From Cordylochernes scorpioides (Eukaryota > Arthropoda > Arachnida > Pseudoscorpiones > Chernetidae), in assembly GCA_030710605.1 (NCBI GenBank), contig CP092877.1, forward strand, positions 38,654,970 through 38,718,969: 64,000 bases of DNA, given 5' to 3'. The translations under genes and the position numbers were made by a program. This document shows, in pieces, positions 21,893-33,034 of this stretch. The notes below the pieces were generated by a model. The model did no database searches. It had not been told where the DNA came from and was given only the letters and a program-made list of their open reading frames with translations. Position 1 is the stretch's first letter; the number at the start of each line of letters is the position of its first letter.

Positions 21893-22227
21893 TGAATGCC
21901 GGCCAGGTAGCCTCTATCTTTACAATAATACAATTACTTTATACATAATACAAAGACATTATACATGACGGCTAATAATATTGGAATTCCATTTTTTGCA
22001 AAGTGTTTACGAACTTTTGTGACAACCTTGTGATTTATTTTGTGTCCTTGTTGTCTTGATTTGGTGACGTTTTCTTTGTTGGAGAGGAAGGATAAGTGGA
22101 AAGTACTATTTTAAATTTATAATCAGACGATTATAAAATTCAGTGTTTCTTTATCATTATCATTTTGTGTAATGTTTAATGATAATATGTTTTGAAAATA
22201 GAGAAATTTATCAAATGATCTTTAATT

Positions 22228-22446
22228 AAAAAGGCATATATTGGGTCAAAATATCATTTATTTTACCAATATTTCAGTTGGCTGAACACCAACCTTTTTC
22301 AAGATACAAAATATTTATGTCAACAAATGTTATGTGACGCTGAGTTTGGTGTTGACTTAAATATGTTGTAATACTTTGAAAAAAGTTGGCATTCAGCCAA
22401 CTGATATATTGGTAAAATCAATTATTTTTGTTCCGTATACCTTTTT
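22228..22446 (+). mobile_element. Family D foldback element
   Basis: The left arm TTAAAAAGGCATATATTGGG, TTTACCAATATTTCAGTTGG and CTGAACACCAACC is mirrored by AGTTGGCATTCAGCC and CCAACTGATATATTGG. The loop contains a GTTGACTTAAATATGTTG block. Confidence 0.65.
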
Positions 22447-22805
22447 AATTAAATATTTTATTATGTGTGTTCTTTGTGGCGTTGATTCGATAGTATTTTT
22501 ATTTGGTATAACGGAAAAACGTGATCGTAAGGAAAAAAAAACACATTTTAATTGGTATAATTTGTAGATATTATAATTTAGTGTTTCTTTATCATATTCT
22601 ATGTAGTATGTATGTGGCCATGGCATTTCAAATTCACAAAATATAATTTCCAACTTACAACCTCTAATAAAGAAGTTAATGCTATGTGTGTTTTGTGAGT
22701 GTAGAGATAAAATTTCAAATATTCAAATAAAAACAATCAAATACTTTATCACATTATAATTTCAATATTTTCGGTTAAAAATTGATATGTATAACAGAGT
22801 ATATA

Positions 22806-23031
22806 CACTCATAGACAAAATTTAAGAAAGTTGTACTTCAACAATGTATATCAGGATTCAGGCAGACACTTTAAAAATATTTGATACACAGTGACCTTTT
22901 TTGAAGACATACGAGATTACCAAGTGTGAACAAAATTGTCTTTGTCTCCTTCAAAAAACAGACGACCGGCAACAACCAAGACTTTCCACTTCCTTACCTT
23001 TTGTCCATGAGGGTAACCTTACTCGTTGCGA
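22806..23031 (+). mobile_element. Family J Tc1-like MITE
   Basis: Ends ACACTCATAGACAAAATTTAAG and CTTACCTTTTGTCCATGAGGG form ~26-bp inverted repeats, as in Tc1/mariner derivatives. The ~220-bp body (GATACACAGTGACC, GAGATTACCAAGTG) is shared with 26350-26575 and 30523-30738. No transposase is present. Confidence 0.65.
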
Positions 23032-23509
23032 TAAGAAAGGGTATAAAATTATAATAAGTACGTATAGTCTGAGAGAATAATATATGTGTTTATAATATAA
23101 TGAATAATATTTATTGGTTAAATTAATACCTAAATACTTTTATAATTATTGCCTTCTTTCGAAATAGGAAACATATTTCAATAAGAAAAATATTATTTCA
23201 AAATATTCCAAACATATATACGTTTCTTGTTTATATATAAGAAGAGGTATCGTAATTTTAAACAAAATAAATCACTGAAATAGAATACATTTTTATATAT
23301 TTGACTGTGGATCGATGGTAACGTCCAATCAGCTTTAAGATAAGAGGTGACAAGAAGGATGGGAGCTCGAGGGGACAGTGATACATCGTCTGGTGTCCTT
23401 CTGAGAGATTTTGTCCCTACGTCCTTGTTGTCAGATTGTCATAGGTCACTCAACCTGATTGGTCGGTATTGAAACGTTCTACTGCAATAAAACAAATTGA
23501 AAAGTTAAA
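23032..23509. other. No recognised gene
   Basis: AT-rich DNA. A GC-richer patch at 23330-23480 (GATAAGAGGTGACAAGAAGG onward) matches nothing I know. Confidence 0.4.
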
Positions 23510-23910
23510 AACAAAAGGCATCTCCTGATCGGGAAACTAGTGAAAAAGTCAAAGTTTAAGAATTTACACACAGGAAATCTAGAATAATAAAATAAAATCA
23601 AAGATTAGTTGATATTTATTCCGACAGATAACGCAAGCCATCAAAAACGTTTAGTTGCATGATCAGGAGATGCCTTTTCTTAATTTATCTACCTGAACTC
23701 CGATTTGATAGCCATATATATCCTCCAGATGAGGAAGTACTGGGCTTCAGCGAATGCAATAAGGGCGTGAATCACGGAAGAGATGTCATTGTACACTCTT
23801 AACGACTTCCTGGCAACCTTCTACATCTTCTAGGCCTCGTTCTTAAACATTGTTGGATTTCTTATACACCAATCTCTGCTATTCAGCTCAACTCTTCTTC
23901 TATTACAGAG

Positions 23911-23952
<42 letters not shown>

Positions 23953-24115
23953 CGGAATATATATTTTGAATAACGTGGTTAGCTTCTCTTTATTAATCAA
24001 GAAAGGCCAATTCAAGAATAATTAAAAATCAACGATTAGTTGATATTTATTTTGACAGATGGCGCCAACCATACGAAACTTTTAGTTGCACAATCATGAG
24101 ATACATTTTCTTAAT
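23510..24115 (+). mobile_element. Cluster of family C elements
   Basis: GGCATCTCCTGATC at 23517 pairs with the inverted GATCAGGAGATGCC near 23670. TTAGTTGATATTTATTCYGACAG with GCCATC occurs near 23605 and again at 24034. AGATGGCGC is at 24057. An (AT)n tract lies at 23915-23949. Confidence 0.5.
23915..23949. repeat. (AT)n microsatellite
   Basis: Uninterrupted AT dinucleotides for about 35 bp. Confidence 0.9.
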
Positions 24116-24757
24116 TATTTTGCTTTGTTAAATATTTTAATGATCATGATAATTAGGAAATATAACTTTCTAAATAATTATATACTTTTAACGACAGCTA
24201 TATCTGTAGCATTGTTCAATGAAACGTTTTTCTTTCTCCAGTATTAATACAAGAATAATAATAATATTTTACGTATTTGAAAATCGATATTTTTTTGTAT
24301 TTCTGTAAATTGTTTATTTTGTGTTTATCCAGGTGTTGTAGAATTATTTGTTTAGTAGCACTCAAGTTTCCATTAAGATTTGCCTCCCGCACGCCAAGTT
24401 TTTACACCACTCTGTGAGCTGCACTTTAATCTATTTTGACCAAAATAGCAAGGGAATTAACGACACGCACAACATGGAAAAATATCAAAAACAAATCTTA
24501 TTTAAAATAACGAAACAATATAATTCTTTTTTACATTCTATATTTTCCTTTTTTATAATTTCTACAAAATATTAGATGGTACAAGGATATGGTGGGAATG
24601 TTTTTTAAAACAGAATATACTGTAAGTATACCATATGTCTACACTTATCAATGCAAAGGAATAGCTAAATTACATCACTTTCTTCTTTAAGAGGCTTGAT
24701 TAGCATGCACAGAAGGAGATAGATAGGTTTAAAATAAGTTTTCTTAGAAGATTGAAA
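24116..24757. other. AT-rich sequence without a recognised gene
   Basis: No domain-bearing frame and no family repeat was recognised. Confidence 0.4.
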
Positions 24758-25370
24758 GTTTCGCCCAATAATCAACAATTCGACTTGTGGGATGATGACT
24801 GGATAGAAACCGCTACAAGAAAACTTCACTCTAAGAACAAACCTTCAATAATTTAGTTACATAACCGTTTAGTAAACTCGGTTAATAAAATTGTCTTTCA
24901 ACAATTACAAATAAGTTTCGCCCAATAATCAACAATTCGACTCTAGGAACGATGACTAGATAGAAACCACTACTAGAAAACTTCGCTCTAAGAACAAACC
25001 TTTAATAATTTAGTTACATAACCGTTTAGTAAACTCGGTCAATAAAATTGTCTTCAACAATTGCAAATAATTTGAGTCAAAAGGCGATCCATTAATTAAG
25101 TTTATATAAAAGGGCGTACCTGGATCTGTAAAGAAAAAAAAATCTCAAAATATTTTGAGAGATTGCTCCCTCTTTATGAATTTATTGCACAGTCCATATT
25201 TTACAGATCCAGGTACGCCCTTTTGTATAAATTTCAAATAGGTTTCGCCCAATAATCAACAAAATACTTGTGGGACGATGACTAGATATAAACCACTAGT
25301 AGAAAACTTCACTCCAAGAACAAACCTCTAATAATTTAGTTACATAACTGTTTAATAAACTTAGTTATAA
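24758..25370 (+). repeat. Three tandem ~157-bp units, the last displaced by a MITE
   Basis: GTTTCGCCCAATAATCAAC starts units at 24758, 24915 and 25242. Each continues with GATGACTRGATA, AGAACAAACCT and TAGTTACATAACYGTTTA. Units 1 and 2 abut with a period of 157 bp. A MITE at 25107-25224 lies between units 2 and 3. Confidence 0.75.
25107..25224 (+). mobile_element. Small MITE with ~25-bp inverted ends
   Basis: AAAAGGGCGTACCTGGATCT and AGATCCAGGTACGCCCTTTT are perfect inverted ends about 118 bp apart. It interrupts the 157-bp tandem array. Confidence 0.65.
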
Positions 25371-25384
25371 TAAAAGTGAATTCA

Positions 25385-26130
25385 ACATCTTTCTATCTAC
25401 AGAGGGAGTTAAGTACACAAGCAGGGAGACACGGCTCAGTGGTCGGTATTGGATCTCTAAGAGAAAAAGAAGAAAGCAAACAACAAAGGATGTCCCCGAG
25501 AGACCCATCTGGATAAGCCAGGACATCGGGTTCCCCAACTTAATAAGAGCGGACTAATTGTGGACTTAATTGCTTCGAGTTCTTCTTCAACTCTGCTAAT
25601 TAGATTCCGGCACGGATTAGAAGCGGGGAATGCAAATGAGGTAAATTAATGAACTGGATTTATTGGTTTTATGGGAAACCTACAAAAAATGCACTACGTC
25701 TCTGATTACCGTAAGGAATATTTAAAGTTGAGACGTTTGGTTTGTTACTCAGTGGGATAAATCGACCTTTGTACTGCATACCTCCGTACAAAGGCAACAA
25801 CACGTTCTGGTGAATGGAGATATACAACAATAAGGTGAAAGTGTATCCAATACACGTCTCGTGAGAGAATTCCACCGCAGACATTCGCTCTGACAACAAA
25901 CATTCATCCAGATATCTGTTGTTTATTCATTCCTTATGGTAATCTTAACTTAATTTACCTCTTTAATTTGTTCAGTTATTCTCAAGTGCTTTCGCTAGCA
26001 CGAAAGCCAGAGATGAAAGATTTTGAGAAGATACATTTCACTGGAATCCTGATCTTTTTACTTTAATATTGATATAAGAAATTATTTATGTTATTGAATT
26101 ATGAACACAAATGGTATTATTTAATACATA
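25385..26130. other. Unassigned segment, partly GC-richer
   Basis: 25400-25660 (GGGAGACACGGCTCAGTGG, CCGAGAGACCCATCTGG, GGCACGGATTAGAAGCGGGG) is clearly less AT-rich than its surroundings and matches no family in the window. It could be host single-copy DNA or an LTR remnant. No convincing frame is seen. Confidence 0.35.
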
Positions 26131-26138
26131 ACAATAAA

Positions 26139-26335
26139 GCGCCATCTATATAATACAAATGAAAACACCAAAACGCGAATGTTTCTTTTCACAAATAAAT
26201 CAAACTTCTACTGTCCTTACTGTAATGAGCCAAGCCCTCCCAATATTTTTACATCGCAGTAAGGGCAGTAGAAGTTTTATTTATTTTTAAAAAGAAACAT
26301 TCGCGTTTTGGTGTTTTCATTTTTATTAAAATTGT
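26139..26335 (+). mobile_element. Family A1 element, short form
   Basis: GCGCCATCTATATAATAC at the left end, AACGCGAATGTTTCTTTT arms on both sides and ACTGTCCTTACTG at the core. GTATTATT flanks both sides. The internal part is reduced to GAGCCAAGCCCTCCC. Confidence 0.65.
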
Positions 26336-26349
26336 ATTATTAAAAGTTT

Positions 26350-26575
26350 CTGCATCATTTACACTCATGGAGAAAACTTAAGGAAGTTGTACCTTTTAAC
26401 TTGTAAATCGGGATTCAGACAGTAAAGATATTTATATACACAGTAACCTATATTGAAGACATAGAGATAACCAAGTGTTCACAAAATTGCCTGTCTCTTT
26501 AAAAAAAAAAAAAAAGATGACCAGAGAAATCAAAGACTTTATGCTTTAAGTTTTGTCCATGAGTGTATACACATG
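26350..26575 (+). mobile_element. Family J Tc1-like MITE
   Basis: Ends TACACTCATGGAGAAAACTT and AAGTTTTGTCCATGAGTGTA are inverted repeats next to A/T-rich flanks. The body matches 22806-23031, with a poly(A) run expanded in the middle. Confidence 0.7.
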
Positions 26576-26949
26576 GTTATTACATAGACCCAATGTTTCG
26601 ATAATGTGCCTATATTTAACTATTTTTGACCTTTTGAATTCAGAATTGTAGTCATCCATCATAAGCCATAAGTAGTTATTTTAAGCTAAATTTCTTATTT
26701 TACCCAACTTCTCTTCTAAATGTAAGACTTTCAATCAGCATAGCTGAATTATGATCGCATACCTACCATCATTGTGGAATCCAGATAGAGTAATAATAAA
26801 GTCTATAGTCGAGTAGTTTAAAAATGTTCTTTTCTGTGCCTCTATAGATTTGAACATACCATTTAGCTGGGTTCAATACCCTTTGTTAACTTTTTTTCAT
26901 TTTCTGAGAATATCAAAAAAGTGAATTTATACTAGGTTCAGGTGGATAG

Positions 26950-27115
26950 ATTAAGTAAAAAAAAAAAAGACATCTCCTGATCTTGCAACTGAAAGTTGCT
27001 GATATCTTGAGCCATCTCTCAGAATAAATATCAACTCTTCGTTGATTTTTATTTATTCCAGAATTGGCCAAATACCCTTTCTTTATTAATCAAGAATAGC
27101 TAACTACATAATCAT
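26950..27115 (+). mobile_element. Family C element
   Basis: GACATCTCCTGATCTTGCAAC, GAAAGTTGCTGAT, GAGCCATCTCTCAG and TCGTTGATTTTTATTTATTCC follow the order seen at 63296-63395. Confidence 0.6.
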
Positions 27116-28126
27116 TTCGGGCTATTGCACTCATCGTCGTGGTGCAAACTGTACCTCAAAACCAAAAAAGCTGGTCTTTGGGACATCCTGAAAAATCATC
27201 AGGTATTGATGCCAGATCGTCAAATTATAAGAAAAATAGTATAAAAGGGAAGTTTGCTGTACCAGCATCCCTTTCAAAACGTTATTTCTAATATAACACT
27301 TTTTATTTCATCTATATTTATTCACAGAAATCTCTAATTGACATAAAAATTTTACATAATTAAAAATATAAATAATATTTATATAACCCAAATATCTATT
27401 AAAATTCAATCCAAAAAAGTAATAGAAAATATATCAAACGAACCTAGAAAAACATGTCAAACGAAAAACCCGCCATATAAATTATGCAGACGAACAAGCG
27501 GCAATAACTCACAGGTGCTCCACATCACAAACACCACCGAGTATAGTTCCATTTATCTTGAGCAGACGAACTGTCTAAAAATAACCTGATTTTATAAAAC
27601 CCTGCAGACGATGGATAATAGGAATTCATCGTTTGGGAGATAATACATCTTCCATGTGATCATTTAGAAAGATTGGTCGATATAAGATCAATAACATTTG
27701 GTAGCACTGGGAGCAAGTTTATTTCGGTTTTTTTTTTTCACTCTGTGAAATTTGCTCCCATTTTTATATCCATGTCATAAAGAAGAGAAATTGAAAATGG
27801 ATTTTAATAAATGTATATATAATGTGTATTTATATTGCTATAAAACATTGATTTTTAGTATTTATATAGAAATGTGTATTCATTTTTATTGCAGGGAATA
27901 TAACGTTGATCTACAGGTGAATGAAATCAATAAAAATGGTATTGATTTTATTAGCATAATAAAATTTAATTATAAATAGTGTCTATAAGAAAATATATCA
28001 TTAATTTTTAGAATAATTTTATTATAAATTATATTATTCATTACAATTATTCTTTTTTTCAACTAAATGAATTTGAATCTTTATTTAAGACTAAACACCA
28101 AGGGACATTGAAAATTACAAGCTATA
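27116..28126. other. No recognised gene
   Basis: 27130-27240 carries TCGTCGTGGTGCAAACTG-like sequence that may belong to the interior of the family B/C repeats. 27440-27740 is a less AT-rich unclassified patch. The rest is AT-rich. Confidence 0.35.
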
Positions 28127-28130
28127 ATAT

Positions 28131-28304
28131 TGTAGCAAAGTATTTATTATATTATTAACAGAGTATAATTTTTATGTTTATATTTTGCTACTCTGTAAAC
28201 TTCTCTCATTGCTTATCTTTTGTTTATCCTTCATAGTTTGTTCTTACCTTAAATAAATTGCTGTGTCATCTTGAAGTTTGTCTTCCCTAATTTTCCACGT
28301 GGCA
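28131..28304 (+). mobile_element. Family H LTR-like unit, flanked by ATAT
   Basis: 174 bp from TGTAGCAAAG to CCACGTGGCA with TG...CA ends. ATAT is at 28127-28130 and 28305-28308. This is the cleanest copy. Confidence 0.65.
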
Positions 28305-28469
28305 ATATGATGCAACCCTTTTTTTAAATTGGTATTTTTATTATGGTATTTTGAAATAATATCAAAACATTTGAAAAAAGCTTTATTTTGTTGAAAATAA
28401 ATAGAGAAATAATAATTTCTAAGATATTATATAGAGCAGCAAAAAAGTATTTTATTAAGACATTTTGGT

Positions 28470-28775
28470 CCTACATATTGTCGCGGAGATAAATAAAGCA
28501 AGGGCAAATTTGGGAATAATTAATTTATTATAAAGGGTATTTACCTTTTAGTTCTCCAATAAAATTATATACAAGAGGTATTTATAGGGAGAGTGATAAC
28601 AACTTATCCCAAGATAAAAATAATAATAATGAGAGTGGTCAGCCACTGAGGCGTCTCGGTTTCCTTATTTTCCGATAAGATTCCGAGAACCCCTCACACC
28701 TGTGGTCGTCCCCCCGGAGTGCAGTGATGATTGACAGGTGTCCCATAGAGCTGTAGCAGCTGAAAATATGTTGTA
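28470..28775 (-). mobile_element. LTR-like segment with internal TATA box
   Basis: On the minus strand a GC-rich stretch (ACCACAGGTGTGAGGGG) precedes CTATAAATACCTC and the unit ends TTTATCTCCGCGACA. GC-rich upstream, TATA box and a CA end resemble a retrotransposon LTR. I found no certain 5' border or target duplication. Confidence 0.35.
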
Positions 28776-29216
28776 GATATTATAATATAATTATGGCATA
28801 TATTTTAAATTTCTTTAATTAAATAAAAAAAAAACTCAATGAAATGTAAATAAAAATGAGTAAATGTTTTGAATAGGAATAATACTATATATGTCTAGTT
28901 TGCTATAGTTTTGCATGGCTAAAAATAACAATTTGCATGTATATAAATTAATAAATATTTTTTCTAACTAACGGTGAATGTATTTCTGATTTTGAATCCC
29001 TGATAACACAACTATAACGTCTGGCTCAACAGTTGTAAGTATTATCAGAGATTCAGAATCCGAAATTCAGAGCTTTCTGTGGCTGTGGTTGTAGACCTAC
29101 TTGACAATATGATATCCATCCGTATGAACTTAAGAAAGAAAACAAAACAAACAAAGGTAGAAGTAAGAACGACATAATAACCCCTACCTGTCGTTTTTTA
29201 GTAGGTACTAGACGAA

Positions 29217-29736
29217 TGACCCGGGCAACGCCCGGGTTTACACGATTAAATGTATTATTCAAACACATAAAACATAGCAAAATAAAACATAGCAAATATA
29301 GCAAGAGCAGTTATTTTAAACGGCGAATTAGATCAGTTATAGCAAAAAATGAAAAAATATATGTAAATATGTGAAATAGTTATAAATTAGAAAACCTGTG
29401 AATATAGCTAAGGACTTGCATTATAATTAAGAAAAAGCTTCTCGCCTAGAACGCTGAGGCGACCTGCCGGCAGCCAACGGGCGCGCGCCGCCGGCGGATC
29501 GCTTGAGTGTTCTAGAGGGCGCTGCTCGTGAGCTAAATCGAATAATTTGAATATATAGTTTTAATAATTGATTTATATATTTTTTTAAATAGCGCCTATC
29601 GTCATCCCCGTTATTTTTTACCTATTTATGGAAATTTTGGTTTGAATTAGTGAACTACTGCGAATTTGTATACCGGACATACAAACCAACAAACAAACAA
29701 ACAAACATACAAACATTCATTTTTATATATATAGAT
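29217..29736 (-). mobile_element. Complete non-autonomous Helentron-like element
   Basis: On the minus strand it starts ATCTATATATATAAAAATG, has a (TGTT)n tract and GTCCGGTATACAAATTCG. It ends with the hairpin CCCGGGCGTTGCCCGGG followed by TCATTCGTCTAGT. The same ends bound 35431-36977. It contains TAGAGGGCGCT on the plus strand (29513-29523), a CTCF-core-like 11-mer. Confidence 0.65.
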
Positions 29737-30522
29737 AACGTTATTCTCAACTATTCTTCTGAACTGAAGAACTGGTATTACAAGTATACAAAGCTCTAAT
29801 CGGAAAGTGAATTAAGGAAAAGCTGGCAAAACCTCGACTTGTTATGTTGATAAGCATATGGAGCTGAAATATTTTTCTCTGAAGAGAGGAACAATTCAGA
29901 CTGATATAAGCTATCCTATATTTAGTTTCATCTCCACATATGGCCTACATTTTATTCAACACATTTTCCTACAATAGTCTATGATAGTAAATGATATATA
30001 TATGGTGTGTTGCAAATGTTTCTATAGACTAACTGTCGTGATTCCAATTATCCTGTAGGACTGACTGTGGTGTTGCAAATGATCCTGTCGACTGAATGTT
30101 GTGATGAGTTTATCCTGTCGGATGACTCTAGTGTGGCAAGTTGCTTAGATACAGTCGTGATGGCCACAAAGATCAGAGTGGTTAAAGTCGTGAATGAGAA
30201 TGCCAAAAGGACGAGGCATGTTGGATGTCACCATAGAGATAGCAGCCGGGCGCCCGTCGAGGGGGTCTGATCTATTCTAGGGCCAGAGAGAGACTGGTGG
30301 TAATCCGACTGTTTTTCGAAGCGACGGTGTAAACGGAGATCTTTCTCCTGTCTGGGCGCCGGCTGTCACTCAATCTAATTTTATTATTTAATTTTGTATT
30401 ACGTGATAGCCAAACTGGCTAGTTGAATTGTCTACAGTTTTGGTTGTTACACTATACCTATATTACATATGGGGATATAAGTTTATATTGAAATATATAT
30501 ATTACAACATATATATACACTA
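29737..30522. other. Unassigned; GC-richer block at 30230-30370
   Basis: 30010-30450 begins TGTTGCAAATG, ends TTGGTTGTTACA and contains GGGCGCCCGTCGAGGGGG. It has LTR-like ends but no target duplication that I could find. No coding capacity. Confidence 0.3.
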
Positions 30523-30738
30523 TTCATTGATAAAACTTAGAAAGGTTGTACTTTTCAGCATGTTTATCGAAATTCAGACGATAACTCTGTAAGATATTTG
30601 ATACACAGCGACCTTTATTGGAGATACAGGAGATAACCAAGTTTGAGCAAAATTGATTCTGTCTCCTTCCAAAAACAGACGACTGGCAATATCTTGAAGA
30701 TTTTTCACTTCCTTAAATTTTGACCATGAGTATAACTA
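30523..30738 (+). mobile_element. Family J Tc1-like MITE
   Basis: Ends resemble TACACTATTCATTGATAAAA and TTAAATTTTGACCATGAGTA. The body TTTGATACACAGCGACC and GAGATAACCAAG matches the other two copies, with more divergence at the left end. Confidence 0.6.
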
Positions 30739-31149
30739 TGAACGATACTACAAGGATTCCTTGTTCACAAAGATCAAGAATAAATGTAGTCCTATTGTGA
30801 TGGTTCCAGAACTCTGCCCACCTCCAGAAGTCCGCGTATTGCCTGCTCTATATTATATAATTATCAAAAGCTGTAATCTATGTTAGAGCAACTTGAAAAA
30901 GAAACAAACTATAATCCAAGAGGGTCTGTAATAAATTTCCAATGAAACTATCCAATATACCACGACGTTATATAAGACACCGATGGATCAAAACACATCA
31001 GTTTTAATTAAAACCATCGACACCTCTTCTTCAATCTCTTCCTTTTATAATTAATCTGTTACCATTAATCTCTTTCCTTCACACTAATATAAAAATACAC
31101 ATTATAGTTAATTAATTTCACGCTACTGAGCAAGTTTTTTTTTGGATCA
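30739..31149. other. No recognised gene
   Basis: Mixed-composition sequence with no family match. Confidence 0.35.
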
Positions 31150-31510
31150 TATAATATATATATTAAAATACAGAAGGCATATCCTGACCCTAGGCACAGT
31201 GCTTATATAAAATATTTATATATTTTTAATTATTTTTCCCAAGAAAAGCGTATTTACGCAAACTTGGCCTTAAATCCCCATTTCGTGATTTCTCAGGAAG
31301 ACTCTGGGACCAAAATATTTTGGTCGTATAGGTACAGACTGAACCACAATGACGAAGGCCTTGATTTATAAAAAAAATGGGTTGGCCAAACATCAGGGAA
31401 CAGGCTAAATCAACGTTTAGTTGATTTCCTTTCCACTAGATGGCGCTTTGCCATCTAAATTTCATGTGAACGTGTTCAGGATATGCCTTTTTTTGATTTT
31501 AATATATATA
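31150..31510 (+). mobile_element. Family B foldback element with long interior
   Basis: GGCATATCCTGACC at 31170 is mirrored by GTTCAGGATATGCC near 31480. The right half has GGGTTGGCCAAACATCAGGG, TCAACGTTTAGTTGA and CCACTAGATGGCGC. The interior contains a segment around 31280-31360 not present in the short copies. Confidence 0.6.
31433..31446 (+). promoter_or_regulatory. CTCF-core-like site in family B
   Basis: CCACTAGATGGCGC followed by T matches CCASYAGRKGGCRSY at all positions. Confidence 0.4.
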
Positions 31511-31659
31511 ATAAAGCATAGGGCTCCTAGATCAATTTTCTCCCGAAAAAAATCCATCTATATATATATTTTATTTATTTTAAAATTGTTTTTCACACAC
31601 ACATATGGTAATTTAAACCAACAATTCCATATTGGTGTAATATAAAAAGATTGTATGAT

Positions 31660-32310
31660 TTATTTATTTATTTCAATTCAAAACGCTATGTCCTCCTAGG
31701 GACACTTGCGCTAAATGTATATACAAATATAACAAAGAAAATATTCAACATGGAAAGATACACACAGAAAGTAACTTAGAAAGATTCATAAATATTATTT
31801 ACATATAGAGATATTCTTTGAATTTTATTTACAGTTACATCATTAAATATATACATATATACACACATATACACGCATACACCTATATATTGTTTACAAC
31901 CATATAATATGTCCAATATTTCCTTGAGATCGTTACATCAAAGACCATTTTTCTTAATGAAATCCAAAGGAAATTAAATTTTACATATGTGTCCTTACTT
32001 GAAATTAAATCACTAGGGCCTAAATTTTGTACGTGTTGTACAATAGAAACACCTCTGTTAATAAATATACGCAGGTTATACATGAACCATTGCATCAAAA
32101 TAGGTAATGTACTCTGTACACGGGACTTTCACAGTGCAACTGTGTCCTTCATTATTTGTGTGGACAATCCCAAGTCTTCCATTCTGCCTCAACAACGACT
32201 GTCTGTACTCTGTGAAAACTGTGAAAGGTCTTCCGAAGTAAAGAGAGGTATTGAAAAGCTCTCCACACCTGACTTCCCTCTCGGTTACCACATATATATA
32301 CATGAAAAAA
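31660..32310 (-). pseudogene. Probable LINE 3' part with AAAT tail
   Basis: On the minus strand the 3' end at ~31660-31715 carries AGTGTCCCTAGGAGGAC and AATAAATAAATAAA, the same tail as 16735-16802. Upstream (32290-32076) an open stretch contains EVRCGELFNTSLYFGRPF before a stop. I do not recognise this peptide. It may be the C-terminus of the LINE or captured sequence. A ~350-bp AT-rich 3' UTR separates the two. Confidence 0.4.
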
Positions 32311-32339
32311 TGAAAGAAAAAATAAAAGATAAAAAGTTC

Positions 32340-32500
32340 AGGTGTTGAAATCAAAATAAAAATGGCATATCCTGACCAGGAGCACATGTGCTTACAGAAG
32401 GCAGAGCGCCATCTGGTGGAACAGAAATCAACTAAACATTGATTTAGCCTGTTCCCTGATATTTGGCCAACCCAATTTCTTGATATAAATCAATATATAT
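32340..32500 (+). mobile_element. Family B element
   Basis: GGCATATCCTGACCAGGAGC, ACATGTGCTTACAG, GCGCCATCTGGTGG, AACATTGATTTAGCCTG and TTGGCCAACCCAATTTC are in the canonical family order. Confidence 0.7.
32406..32419 (-). promoter_or_regulatory. CTCF-core-like site in family B
   Basis: The minus strand reads CCACCAGATGGCGC, a full match to CCASYAGRKGGCRS. Confidence 0.4.
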
Positions 32501-32767
32501 ATATATATTATATAATATCTAAAAACTAAAATATTTCTATATTTTAAAAATTATATACAGTAGAACTTGGATAATTCGAACTTCTTTAATTTGAAAACCT
32601 CTTTAATTCGAATATTTATCTTGGTCCCTAGAATTTCCTATATAAATAATGTTGAAAAATCGTGGTTAATTCGAATTATGTCTTGGATAATTCGAACTTT
32701 TACGAGTTAAAATAAGGACCTGATGCCGGTTCAAGGCGTGAAATTTTGCGAAATGACGTTGTAATAT

Positions 32768-32962
32768 TGTAACAACGAATTTGTTATTTTATTATTATTA
32801 ATTATTTTCTTAACAGAGTTATCAATTTTTATGTTTATATTTTGCTACTCTGTAAACTTCCCTCATTGCTTATCTTTTATTTTATCAATTATAGTTTGTC
32901 CTTGCCTTAAATATATTGCTGTGTCACGCCGAAGTTTGTCTTTCCTAATTTTCCACGTGGCA
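32768..32962 (+). mobile_element. Family H LTR-like unit inside the Tigger element
   Basis: 195 bp from TGTAACAACG to CCACGTGGCA, ATAT at 32764-32767 and 32963-32966. It lies just upstream of the transposase remnant and so postdates the Tigger insertion. It contains TCTGTAAACTTCCC and CCTTAAATATATTGC blocks. Confidence 0.65.
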
Positions 32963-33034
32963 ATATCTTGCCGCAAGAGAAGTACTATATATAATAAATT
33001 TTATTTTATTGGATTTTTGAGACTCCCTATTTAT

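Noticed and set aside
22393..22653. 86-codon frame in and beside a family D element
   Set aside because: It spans the MITE arm and AT-rich flank and is not conserved in other family D copies.
23815..24015. 61-codon minus-strand frame with Tyr-Ile repeats
   Set aside because: It is translated from the (AT)n microsatellite.
24758..25370. CRISPR-like repeat spacing
   Set aside because: Units are 157 bp, contiguous and similar throughout, with no short repeat plus unique spacer pattern. The window is eukaryotic.
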